From contig DHIW01000050.1 in assembly GCA_002404015.1 (NCBI GenBank), positions 2,582-19,310 of the forward strand: a stretch of DNA of 16,729 bases, given 5' to 3'. Positions 1-7,883 of this stretch are shown here, one piece after another (the stretch's first letter is position 1; every line of letters starts with the position of its first letter). The position numbers and the translations under genes are program-made. The notes under the pieces were generated by a model. That model was given only the letters and a program-made list of their open reading frames with translations, did no database searches and was not told the DNA's origin. Source of the DNA: Chloroflexi bacterium UBA4736. Lineage in GTDB: Bacteria > Chloroflexota > Dormibacteria > Dormibacterales > Dormibacteraceae.

Positions 1-2265
<2,265 letters not shown>

Positions 2266-2321
2266 TGAACCTTCAATGGTGCCGCAAAACCCGCGCGAGG
2301 CGGCGCCAGGCCTGCCGCCAC

Positions 2322-2338
2322 ATACCCCAGGGGGGTAT
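2322..2338. promoter_or_regulatory. CsoR-type operator (perfect 7-3-7 inverted repeat)
   Basis: ATACCCC-AGG-GGGGTAT is a perfect 7-bp inverted repeat around a 3-nt centre. It has the A/T-flanked C-tract/G-tract architecture of operators bound by CsoR/RcnR-family repressors. It ends 4 nt before the proposed -10 hexamer of the csoR-like gene at 2356, so bound repressor would block RNA polymerase. This indicates autoregulation of the repressor-permease operon. It also lies 57 nt upstream of the divergent metH start, so an effect on metH cannot be excluded. Confidence 0.85.
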
Positions 2339-2342
2339 CTGA

Positions 2343-2348
2343 TAGACT
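2343..2348 (+). promoter_or_regulatory. -10 element of leaderless csoR transcript
   Basis: TAGACT matches TANNNT and ends 7 nt before the GTG at 2356, so transcription would start on or beside the start codon. There is no Shine-Dalgarno sequence between them. The same hexamer precedes the UroD-like gene at the same kind of spacing. No good -35 is visible. Confidence 0.55.
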
Positions 2349-2355
2349 CCCGAAC

Positions 2356-2631
2356 GTGGCAGGCTACGCCAGCGATCGGGAGAAGGTCCGGGCCCGGCTG
2401 CAGAGAATCGAGGGCCAGGTCCGGGGCATCTCCAGGATGGTCGAGGACGACCGCTACTGCATCGACGTCCTCACCCAGGTCAACGCGGCCCGGGCGGCCC
2501 TGGAGAACGTGGCGCTGATCCTGCTCCGCGACCATACCGAGCACTGCGTTGCCGAGGCGATCCAGGCCGGGGACGGCGCCGCCAAGGTCCGCGAGCTGAG
2601 CGACGCGGTGGCCCGGCTCGTAAGAGCCTGA
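2356..2631 (+). CDS. csoR: CsoR/RcnR/FrmR-family metal-sensing repressor
   Basis: This is a small all-helical repressor of 91 residues, the usual family size. It would release its operator when it binds a metal, most likely Cu(I). The family core [19 protein letters not shown] is intact at 14-32. The copper-type ligand set is present: C35 (YCIDVL), H60 and C64 ([11 protein letters not shown]), with the Cys...His-x3-Cys spacing of M. tuberculosis CsoR. Formaldehyde sensors (FrmR) and nickel sensors (RcnR) use a different set that includes an N-terminal His, so copper sensing is favoured. The GTG start at 2356 gives a full-length N-terminus, has no SD and fits leaderless initiation. The next gene begins 2 nt after its stop, so the pair is an operon. 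The downstream permease is not a classical copper ATPase, so the true inducer is inferred. Confidence 0.9.
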   Translation: MAGYASDREKVRARLQRIEGQVRGISRMVEDDRYCIDVLTQVNAARAALENVALILLRDHTEHCVAEAIQAGDGAAKVRELSDAVARLVRA

Positions 2632-2633
2632 CG

Positions 2634-3818
2634 GTGTTCCTGCTGCAGGCCGTCTGGCAGGCGCTGCAGATGGCGTTCTTCATGTTCTGGGAGGTCCTCT
2701 GGCCGCTGGCCCTGGGGTTCCTGATCTCCGCCATCGTGCAGACGGTGGTGTCCAGGCGCACCGTGGTCCGGTTCCTGGGCAAAGACGACGCTCGCGGGGT
2801 CGCCTGGGCGGCGCTCTTCGGGGCGGCCTCCTCCTCCTGCTCCTATGCGGCGGTGGCGATCGGCCGCGCGCTCTTCCGCAAGGGCGCGACGTTCGCCAAC
2901 GCCATCCTCTTCGAGTTCGCCAGCACGAACCTGGTGTTCGAGCTGGGCCTCGTCCTCCTCGTCCTGTTGGGCTGGCAGTTCGTGGCCGCCGAGTTCGCGG
3001 GCGGGCTGCTGATGATGGGCATCCTGGCGCTGGCGTTCAAGTACACGCTGCGGGCTCGGCTCGTGGAGTCCGCCCGCCGCCAGGCGGAGAGGGATCTGCC
3101 AGGGCGGATGGAGGGCCACGCGGCGATGGACATGTCGGTCACCGACGGTCCCTTCCTGTCCCGCCTCTTCTCGGCCCGCGCGTTCACCGCCATCGCGCAC
3201 AACTTCTACATGGACGTCGCCAGCCTCTACCAGGACCTCGCCCTGGGCTTCCTGATCTCAGGCGCCCTCGCCGCGTGGGTGCCCAACGACTTCTGGCGGA
3301 CGCTGTTCCTGGCCGGCAATCCCCAGCTGGGGGCCGTCTGGGGTCCGATCATCGGCCCCGTCATCTCGATGCTGAGCTTCGTGTGCTCGGTGGGCAATGT
3401 GCCCCTGGCGGTCGTGCTCTGGAACGGGGGGATCAGCTTCGGCGGCGTGATCGCCTTCATCTTCGGCGACCTGCTGATCATCCCGATCTTAAACATCTAC
3501 CGGAAGTACTACGGCCGCCGGATGAGCCTGTACCTGCTGGGCGCTTCCTACGTCGCGATGGTCCTGGCCGGCCTCGTGATCGGGGCCATCTTCCAGGTGC
3601 TCGGCCTCACGCCCGCGCACCACTTCGTGGCGGTGTTCCAGACGAGGCCGGACTGGAACTACACAACCTTCCTCGACCTTGGCTTCCTGGGGCTCGCCGC
3701 GGTCCTCGGCTGGCGCTTCCTGCGGACCGGGGGCCCGGAGATGCTGCGGATGATGGCGGCCTCACCCAGCGAGGCAGCCGGCGACCACGACCACGGCCAT
3801 CACGATCACCATCACTGA
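2634..3818 (+). CDS. COG0701/PF03773 (ArsP/YraQ-type) permease with His-rich C-terminal tail
   Basis: This is a predicted inner-membrane permease of the family that includes ArsP organoarsenical exporters and YraQ. The 394 residues form two related membrane halves separated by a hydrophilic linker at about 139-180. Each half carries a Ser/Cys motif in a helix: [12 protein letters not shown] with C69, and [12 protein letters not shown] with C251. These are likely substrate-pathway residues. The extreme C-terminus (384-394) is a run of His and Asp with one Gly, which looks like a cytosolic metal-chelating tail. The gene starts with GTG 2 nt after the csoR-like stop and would share its CsoR operator. 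This suggests export of, or resistance to, a thiophilic metal or metalloid. Family membership is clear from the motifs. The substrate is inference, and copper, arsenic species and another soft metal are all open. Confidence 0.88.
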   Translation: MFLLQAVWQALQMAFFMFWEVLWPLALGFLISAIVQTVVSRRTVVRFLGKDDARGVAWAALFGAASSSCSYAAVAIGRALFRKGATFANAILFEFASTNLVFELGLVLLVLLGWQFVAAEFAGGLLMMGILALAFKYTLRARLVESARRQAERDLPGRMEGHAAMDMSVTDGPFLSRLFSARAFTAIAHNFYMDVASLYQDLALGFLISGALAAWVPNDFWRTLFLAGNPQLGAVWGPIIGPVISMLSFVCSVGNVPLAVVLWNGGISFGGVIAFIFGDLLIIPILNIYRKYYGRRMSLYLLGASYVAMVLAGLVIGAIFQVLGLTPAHHFVAVFQTRPDWNYTTFLDLGFLGLAAVLGWRFLRTGGPEMLRMMAASPSEAAGDHDHGHHDHHH

Positions 3819-3819
3819 C

Positions 3820-3834
3820 GCCCGGCAGCCGGGC
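3820..3834. terminator. Small GC-rich inverted repeat between convergent genes
   Basis: GCCCGG-CAG-CCGGGC forms a 6-bp stem with a 3-nt loop directly after the permease stop. It touches the stop codon of the convergent small membrane gene. There is no T-tract on either side, so intrinsic termination is uncertain. In GC-rich genomes such hairpins may help factor-dependent termination. Confidence 0.3.
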
Positions 3835-4079
3835 TAGAGAGGTGGCTGCCCGGGCCGCACGCGCTGCTCCAGGTCCTCCAGGGCTATCCGGGCCGGGCTC
3901 TTGGTGGGCGCTGGGTGGCCCCTGACGCGAAGCGCAAGCCAGGCGACGCGGTAGAGAAGGACGTCGAAGAAGACCGCCGCCGCCGCGGCCAGGACTCCGA
4001 CCGCCACCAGGCCCAGAACCAGCAGCGACTGCCCGCGGCTCAGTTGAATCGGGAGCATCCGGCCGAGCAGTTCGACCAT
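3834..4079 (-). CDS. Small membrane protein of unknown function
   Basis: This 81-residue protein has a short amphipathic start and a strongly hydrophobic stretch at about 18-52 (including VLGLVAVGVLAAAAAVFFDV). The stretch is long enough for one extended or two tightly packed membrane helices. A basic cytosolic-type tail follows (RVRGHPAPTK). I recognise no family. The ATG at 4079 lacks an SD, but a TANNNT hexamer (TACGCT, plus positions 4095-4100) lies upstream at a distance giving a very short leader. It lies downstream of the DedA-family gene on the same strand, 59 nt apart, so it could be the last gene of that unit. The hydrophobic pattern and clean fit between flanking genes support it as real. 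Function is not inferred. Confidence 0.6.
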   Translation of the reverse strand: MVELLGRMLPIQLSRGQSLLVLGLVAVGVLAAAAAVFFDVLLYRVAWLALRVRGHPAPTKSPARIALEDLEQRVRPGQPPL

Positions 4080-4138
4080 GGCTGAAGTCAGGTGAGCGTA
4101 GCGCCTTCAGGCCGGGCTGTGGCCCACCCGATCGCGCC

Positions 4139-4795
4139 TCAGCCGGCGGGCGGCGGACCGCTCGCGGCCGTCTTGCTGGGCGCGTCGAGCGGTTCGGCCT
4201 CCTCGTCCTCGGCGTGGCGCCGGCCGAACCAGTAGGCGGCGGCCACCACCAACACGACGGCGATCGCCAGGGGCACGACAAATGGGCGCAGGTAGGTCTC
4301 GATCAGGTCGTAGTGCTGGCCCAGCTTGTAGCCGCCGTAGGCCAAGCCGAGGTTCCAGGGCAGGGCGCCCAGCAGGGTGGCGATGCAGAAGGTTCCCAGC
4401 CGCACCTGAGACAGCCCGGCCGGAAAGGAGATATAGGTGCGGATCACAGGCAGGAGCCGGCCCAGGAACACGGCCCAGACCCCGAAACGGTTGAAGAAGC
4501 GGTTGGCCAGTCGGAGGTGGCCGCGGTTGAGACCGACCCGCCGGCCGGGGCCCAGGATCAGACGCTCGCCATATCGGCGGGTCAGCAGATAGGCCCCGAC
4601 TGAGCCCACCAGGTTGCCGATGGTGGCTGCCGCCACCACCCCGATGAAGGACAGCTTGCCCTGGGCGGCGAGCGCGCCGCCGAGGGGCACCACGATCTCG
4701 CTCGAGATCGGGATCCCGGCGCTTTCCGCCGCCATGGTCACGAAGATGGCCAGGAGGCCGCCGGAGGCCACCAGTCCGATCAGCCACTTGGTCAT
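4139..4795 (-). CDS. DedA-family membrane protein (SNARE-associated/VTT fold)
   Basis: DedA proteins are inner-membrane proteins implicated in lipid (undecaprenyl-phosphate or phospholipid) flipping and proton-dependent membrane homeostasis. The 218 residues match the usual length. Characteristic elements are the acidic N-terminal region E24-SAGIPIS-SE33 and GNLVGSVGAYLLTRRYGERL at 60-79. The family hallmark FNRFGVWAVFLGRLLPVIRT at 101-120 runs into SFPAG (R113, P116, R119, P125). At least four hydrophobic segments are visible, then a hydrophilic acidic/proline-rich tail from about 191. The ATG at 4795 has no SD, but TAGCCT ends 7 nt upstream, fitting leaderless expression. Substrate and individual role cannot be read from the sequence. 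Confidence 0.93.
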   Translation of the reverse strand: MTKWLIGLVASGGLLAIFVTMAAESAGIPISSEIVVPLGGALAAQGKLSFIGVVAAATIGNLVGSVGAYLLTRRYGERLILGPGRRVGLNRGHLRLANRFFNRFGVWAVFLGRLLPVIRTYISFPAGLSQVRLGTFCIATLLGALPWNLGLAYGGYKLGQHYDLIETYLRPFVVPLAIAVVLVVAAAYWFGRRHAEDEEAEPLDAPSKTAASGPPPAG

Positions 4796-4802
4796 CGATC
4801 GA

Positions 4803-4808
4803 AGGCTA
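4803..4808 (-). promoter_or_regulatory. -10 element of leaderless DedA-family transcript
   Basis: On the minus strand TAGCCT (TANNNT) is followed by 7 nt and then the ATG at 4795, with no SD between. The spacing is the same as for the csoR-like gene. No convincing -35 is visible. Confidence 0.4.
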
Positions 4809-4857
4809 CCAGCCCCGCAAACCTGGTCTGACTGCCGCGCGGTCGAATCCCAGGCTC

Positions 4858-5307
4858 CTAGTCTTCGTCCGAGAATGGCTCAGCCAAGCCGCCCTCGAAG
4901 CGCTCCGCGCCTGATCGAAGCGGCCGGTCCTCCTCGATGATCTTCCAGAACGAATCCTTGCGGCTGATCTTTCCCGCCGAAAACTCGAACAGGTCGCAGC
5001 CTCGCACCTCGATCTTTTGTCGATCGGAGGTGCCTGTGAGTGTCCATTCGGATACGCCCCTGTCTCCGCAGACGAAGTGGCGGTCTTGCCCGTAATGGAC
5101 GTCCGGGATGCCGGTGAATCTTGTGGCAAGAAGACGACGAACCTCGTCGCGCCCTCTGGCGCGAGTTCCCCAGGGTGACGATCCGCGTGGCATCTCCAGC
5201 ACCGGGTCATCCGACAAGAAGTCCATGACCGCATCCAGGTCGTGGCGATTGAAGGCGTCGAGCAGTGCCTTCAGGGTGTCCACCGTGGCGACCGCATTCG
5301 TTTCCAT
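4858..5307 (-). CDS. SnoaL-like / NTF2-fold protein
   Basis: This is an approximately 149-residue alpha+beta cone-fold protein of the SnoaL-like group. The group includes small polyketide cyclases, limonene-epoxide-hydrolase relatives and many uncharacterised proteins. Typical features are the N-terminal helix ALLDAFNRHDLDAVMDFLSD, a middle G-R-D-E-V-R-R helix and the late strand pattern GCDLFEFSAGKISRKDSFW. I chose the ATG at 5307 because AGGGAGG lies 8 nt upstream. The longer GTG frame from 5343 would begin 2 nt from the tRNA gene. The last ~25 residues (acidic, ending FSDED) extend beyond the fold. The gene looks somewhat lower in GC than its neighbours and sits directly beyond the 3' end of a tRNA gene, so recent acquisition is possible. 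Substrate unknown. Confidence 0.82.
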   Translation of the reverse strand: METNAVATVDTLKALLDAFNRHDLDAVMDFLSDDPVLEMPRGSSPWGTRARGRDEVRRLLATRFTGIPDVHYGQDRHFVCGDRGVSEWTLTGTSDRQKIEVRGCDLFEFSAGKISRKDSFWKIIEEDRPLRSGAERFEGGLAEPFSDED

Positions 5308-5344
5308 CCTGGCCGCCTCCCTGGCAACTTCCAATACGAACACG

Positions 5345-5421
5345 TGGTGGGCCCGGTTGGGATCGAACCAACGACCAGCCGATTATGAGTCGGCCGCTCT
5401 AACCAACTGAGCTACGGGCCC
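5345..5421 (-). tRNA. tRNA with CAU anticodon, probably tRNA-Ile2 (lysidine type)
   Basis: All arms of the cloverleaf can be drawn. The acceptor GGGCCCG pairs with CGGGCCC. The D stem is GCTC/GAGC with loop AGTTGGTTA. The anticodon stem GCCGA/UCGGC encloses loop CUCAUAA (anticodon CAU). The variable loop is UGGUC, and the T arm is GUUGG-UUCGAUC-CCAAC. Discriminator A and an encoded CCA are present at 5345-5348. CAU is shared by initiator Met, elongator Met and Ile2. The initiator is unlikely because its C1-A72-type mismatch is absent (G1-C72 pairs). The GGGCC...GGCCC acceptor and the UGGUC variable loop resemble tRNA-Ile2, whose C34 is modified by TilS to read AUA. Elongator tRNA-Met usually has GGGUC there. 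The gene is certain; the Ile2 identity is probable. Confidence 0.95.
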
Positions 5422-5433
5422 GGCGCAGAGCCA

Positions 5434-5440
5434 AATTTAA
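5434..5440 (-). promoter_or_regulatory. Candidate -10 region for the CAU tRNA gene
   Basis: The minus strand reads TTAAATT here, an AT-rich island in GC-rich DNA, ending 12 nt before the tRNA 5' end. The position suits a -10 with a short 5' leader. Only 28 nt separate the tRNA from the flavin reductase stop codon, so any -35 would lie inside that gene. I see no clear one. Confidence 0.35.
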
Positions 5441-5449
5441 CCCGGCCGT

Positions 5450-5947
5450 CTACAGGCCGCTCAGCTCGCGGAACTCGCGGCGGTGGAAGACCAGTGGCGT
5501 CCGCCCCTGGTCGACCTCGCCTCCCTTCACCTCGCCGATGAAGACCCAGTGGTCGCCCGCCTCCACCGCCTGCACGGTGCGGCACAGGATGTGGGCGGTG
5601 CTGTCCTCGTGGAGGACGGGCCCGGCTTCCGGCACCTCGGGCCGCGACCACGCCACCCCGTTGAACTTATCCTCGACCTTCCCGGCCATCCGCCGGGCCA
5701 GCTCGTGGCTGTCGCGGCTGATCAGGTTGACCGTGAAGCCGCCGGCCGCCTGGATCGCGGCCAGGGTGTTCGAACTGCGGCCCACGCAGACCAGGACCAG
5801 GGGCGGTTCCAGCGAGACGCCGCAGAAGGCGATCACCGTGAGCCCGCGCGGGGCTCCGCCGGCCTCGAAGGCTGTGACCACCGTGACCCCGGCTGGGAAC
5901 GAGGCGAGCAGCTCGCGGTAGCGATCGATCAAGGCGGTGCATAGCAT
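5450..5947 (-). CDS. Flavin reductase-like (PF01613, HpaC-type) flavoprotein
   Basis: This is a small cytoplasmic FMN/FAD-binding protein of the split-barrel flavin reductase family. Members often supply reduced flavin to two-component monooxygenases. The 165 residues match the family. FPAGVTVVTAFEAG at 17-30 is followed by RGLTVIAFCGVSLEPPLVLV at 34-53, the canonical FMN-contact segment, and then by NTLAAIQAAGGFTVNLI at 60-76. The late GDHWVFIGEV at 131-140 is also typical. No monooxygenase partner is in the window, so the electron acceptor is unknown. The ATG at 5947 is 6 nt from the divergent mct start at 5954. A TTG at 5932 is an alternative start. The divergent arrangement with mct may be coincidental or may mark shared regulation. 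Confidence 0.9.
   Translation of the reverse strand: MLCTALIDRYRELLASFPAGVTVVTAFEAGGAPRGLTVIAFCGVSLEPPLVLVCVGRSSNTLAAIQAAGGFTVNLISRDSHELARRMAGKVEDKFNGVAWSRPEVPEAGPVLHEDSTAHILCRTVQAVEAGDHWVFIGEVKGGEVDQGRTPLVFHRREFRELSGL
5942..5947 (+). promoter_or_regulatory. -10 element of leaderless mct transcript
   Basis: TAGCAT (TANNNT) is followed by exactly 6 nt and then the GTG at 5954, with no SD. It overlaps the start codon of the divergent flavin reductase gene, so transcription of mct and translation start of its neighbour share the same DNA. No consensus -35 was found. Confidence 0.5.
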
Positions 5948-5953
5948 GAGCGG

Positions 5954-7114
5954 GTGAGCGCACAGGCGGGAATCCTCTCCGGCCTGCGGGTCGTCGAGGT
6001 CTCGGCCTTCGTGGCGGCGCCCCTGGGCGGTGCCACCTTGGCCGCGCTGGGAGCGGACGTGATCCGGGTCGACCCGATCGGCGGGGGCATCGACGCCGGC
6101 CGCTGGCCGCTCGGGCCGGATGGGCGCAGCCTGTACTGGGCCGGCCTCAACCAGGGCAAGCGCTCAATCACGCTGGACCTGCGCTCCGACGAGGGCCGCG
6201 ACCTCGTGGCCCGGCTCATAACCTGCGCGGGCGACGGCGGCGGCATCCTGCTCACCAACCTTCCGGCTCGTGGCTGGCTCGACTACGAGACGCTGCGGGC
6301 GCGGCGGGGCGACCTCATCATTGTCGCGATCTCGGGCAGTCGAGACGGCGGCACCGCCGTCGACTACACGGTCAACGCGGGAGCCGGCTTTCCACTCGTG
6401 ACCGGTCCCGAAGGCCACGACGGGCCCGTCAACCACGTCCTCCCCGCCTGGGACCTGCAGACCGGCTTCCTGGCCGCCCTCGGCGTGGTCGCGGCCGAGC
6501 GGCACCGGCGCCTGACCGGTGAGGGGCGCCTGGTCCAGCTCGCGCTCGAGGACGTCGCCCTGGCGGTGGCCGGCAACCTGGGCATCCTGGCCGAGGCCCA
6601 GCTCGTCGAGGAGCCGAGGGCCCGCTACGGCAACGACCTCTACGGCACCTACGCCCGGGACTTCCGAACCGCCGACGGCCGCGACGTCCAGGTCTGCGCC
6701 CTGACCCCGCGCCAGTGGTACAGCCTGGGCGAGGCGACGGGCCTCGCACCAGGGCTGGCGGCCCTTGGCGAACGTCTCGAGCTGGACCTGGAACTGGAGG
6801 GCGATCGTTTCCGGGCGCGCCATGACATCTCGGCTCTGCTGGCGCCCTGGTTCGCGGAGCGGCAGCTGGCCGAAGTGGCGGCCGCGCTGACTCAACACGG
6901 GGTGCTCTGGGGGCCCTACCGCACCTTCAAGGAGCTCGCCGCGGATTCAGGCCCGGCGCCCGCCACCGCCCTCGACTTCGGCGGGGGGCCGCCAGAGGCG
7001 CCTAAGCGCGGCCCCGAGCTCGGCGCCAACACCGATCAGGTGCTGCGGGAGCTGATCGGCCTCGCCGACACGGACTTGGATCGGCTGCGCCGGGAGCGCA
7101 TCATCGCGTCGTGA
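5954..7114 (+). CDS. mct: 2-methylfumaryl-CoA isomerase (mesaconyl-C1-CoA-C4-CoA transferase), class III CoA transferase
   Basis: Mct belongs to the CaiB/BaiF family and moves CoA within the molecule between the C1 and C4 carboxyls of mesaconate (EC 5.4.1.3). In Chloroflexus this is a step of the second cycle of the 3-hydroxypropionate bi-cycle. The 386 residues are close to the family length. The N-terminus carries SAFVAAPLGGATLAALGADV (17-36) and then DPIGGG...RWP, as I remember for Chloroflexus Mct and unlike generic CaiB/BaiF members. The catalytic Asp is D167 in HVLPAWDLQTG; DYTVN, LTGEG and the late GDRFRARHDI also agree. The next gene, a MaoC hydratase, overlaps by 4 nt (GTGA), consistent with mesaconyl-CoA hydration. 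A non-autotrophic role, such as mesaconate, itaconate or glyoxylate/propionyl-CoA assimilation, is possible because the other bi-cycle genes are not in the window. Confidence 0.88.
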   Translation: MSAQAGILSGLRVVEVSAFVAAPLGGATLAALGADVIRVDPIGGGIDAGRWPLGPDGRSLYWAGLNQGKRSITLDLRSDEGRDLVARLITCAGDGGGILLTNLPARGWLDYETLRARRGDLIIVAISGSRDGGTAVDYTVNAGAGFPLVTGPEGHDGPVNHVLPAWDLQTGFLAALGVVAAERHRRLTGEGRLVQLALEDVALAVAGNLGILAEAQLVEEPRARYGNDLYGTYARDFRTADGRDVQVCALTPRQWYSLGEATGLAPGLAALGERLELDLELEGDRFRARHDISALLAPWFAERQLAEVAAALTQHGVLWGPYRTFKELAADSGPAPATALDFGGGPPEAPKRGPELGANTDQVLRELIGLADTDLDRLRRERIIAS

Positions 7115-7617
7115 CTGTCAAGGAAGGCTGGAAGGGCCGCTTCTTCGAGGATTTCGTGGTCGGCGACGAGTACGAGCACCCCCTCGGCCGCACCGTGACG
7201 ACCACCGACAACATATGGTTCACCCTCCTGACCCAGAACACCGCCCCGATCCACTTCGACCACCACTACGCCGCTCAGACGGAGTTCGGCCGGCCGCTCG
7301 TGAACTCGACCTTCACGCTCGCCTTGGTGACCGGGCAGAGCGTGACCGACCTGTCCCAGAACGTCATGGCCAACCTCGGCTGGGACGAGGTCCGCCTTCC
7401 CAACCCGGTGTTCGAGGGCGACACCATCTACTCCCGCTCCCGGGTTCTGGAGACGCGGGAGTCGAAGTCGCGGGACAACGTGGGAGTGGTCAAGGTGGAG
7501 ACGACTGGCTTCAACCAGGACGGCAAGGTCGTGATCAGCTACCAGCGGACGATGCTCGTGTACAGGCGGGGACGCGCGCCCCGCATCGCCCGCCTCGACG
7601 CTACTCGGGGGCGCTGA
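7111..7617 (+). CDS. Single-domain MaoC-like (hot-dog) enoyl-CoA hydratase, probably acting on mesaconyl-CoA
   Basis: This is a 168-residue hot-dog-fold hydratase/dehydratase. The FFEDFVVGDEYEHPLGRTVT start and the hydratase motif region LLTQNTAPIHFDHHYAAQTE (39-58) are clear. RPLVNS, the partner strand and FEGDTIYSRSRVLETRESKS follow. In R-specific hydratases the catalytic pair is Asp-x4-His. Here the His is H48, but the Asp position is N43. I believe Asn is found in a subgroup linked to mesaconyl/beta-methylmalyl-CoA chemistry, but this needs checking. The GTG start overlaps the mct stop by 4 nt, so translation is coupled and the two act together. Likely substrates are mesaconyl-C4-CoA or mesaconyl-C1-CoA. 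Its last codons run antisense over the 3' end of a small ORF resembling a VOC gene end. Confidence 0.85.
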   Translation: MTVKEGWKGRFFEDFVVGDEYEHPLGRTVTTTDNIWFTLLTQNTAPIHFDHHYAAQTEFGRPLVNSTFTLALVTGQSVTDLSQNVMANLGWDEVRLPNPVFEGDTIYSRSRVLETRESKSRDNVGVVKVETTGFNQDGKVVISYQRTMLVYRRGRAPRIARLDATRGR

Positions 7618-7636
7618 CCTCGACCTCTTTGCCGGC
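7597..7636. repeat. 40-nt segment similar to the 3' end of the VOC gene (11972-12011)
   Basis: By hand alignment 36 of 40 positions are identical between 7597-7636 and 11972-12011, in the same orientation and without gaps. The match includes the minus-strand stop codon TAG and four bases beyond it. Protein-level convergence would not explain the post-stop identity. A shared origin (a partial duplication or decayed VOC paralog) is inferred. Confidence 0.5.
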
Positions 7637-7723
7637 CTCAGGCCCCGTGTCGGTAGGCGGGGCGGGCTGATCCCATGACTCGCGACGCACATCGACGGGC
7701 ACGTCGATCTCGTCCCATAACAT
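7601..7723 (-). CDS. Candidate 40-aa small acidic protein or remnant of a VOC gene
   Basis: An ATG at 7723 is preceded by AAGAGG with 7-8 nt spacing, a better Shine-Dalgarno than most genes here. It opens a 40-codon frame beginning MLWDEIDVPVDVRRESWDQP. The product is acidic and proline-containing, with no membrane segment or cysteine. It ends GKEVEVSAPE, close to the end of the VOC protein at 11976 (GNEVEVIAPE), and the DNA similarity continues past both stop codons. It is either a small gene whose tail derives from a VOC gene, or a truncated relic that has retained a start by chance. It overlaps the last 17 nt of the MaoC gene antisense. I recognise no family for the first 30 residues. Confidence 0.35.
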   Translation of the reverse strand: MLWDEIDVPVDVRRESWDQPAPPTDTGPEAGKEVEVSAPE

Positions 7724-7883
7724 TGCAAGACCTCTTGAAAACGTTGGTTGGACGTATGCAGAACGGCTCTAAGACGCAGTCGAGCCCGCCCACCATAGTC
7801 CCTGCGTCCACGACCCGCAAGTCGCACTCTCGCGATGGGCGTCGCATCTGAGCGAAGATGAGTTAGGGTCGCGGTCGCAGGGA

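Noticed and set aside
2266..2355. SAM or cobalamin riboswitch in front of metH
   Set aside because: Only 90 nt separate metH from the divergent csoR start, and that space holds the CsoR operator and promoter; no riboswitch core could be recognised.
5308..5343. Longer GTG-initiated SnoaL-like protein
   Set aside because: The GTG at 5343 is 2 nt from the tRNA 3' end and lacks an SD, whereas the ATG at 5307 has AGGGAGG at good spacing.
7638..7847. 69-codon minus-strand frame in the MaoC-GGDEF gap
   Set aside because: Basic, Cys/Arg-scattered composition and no SD; it overlaps the better-supported 40-codon frame in another phase.
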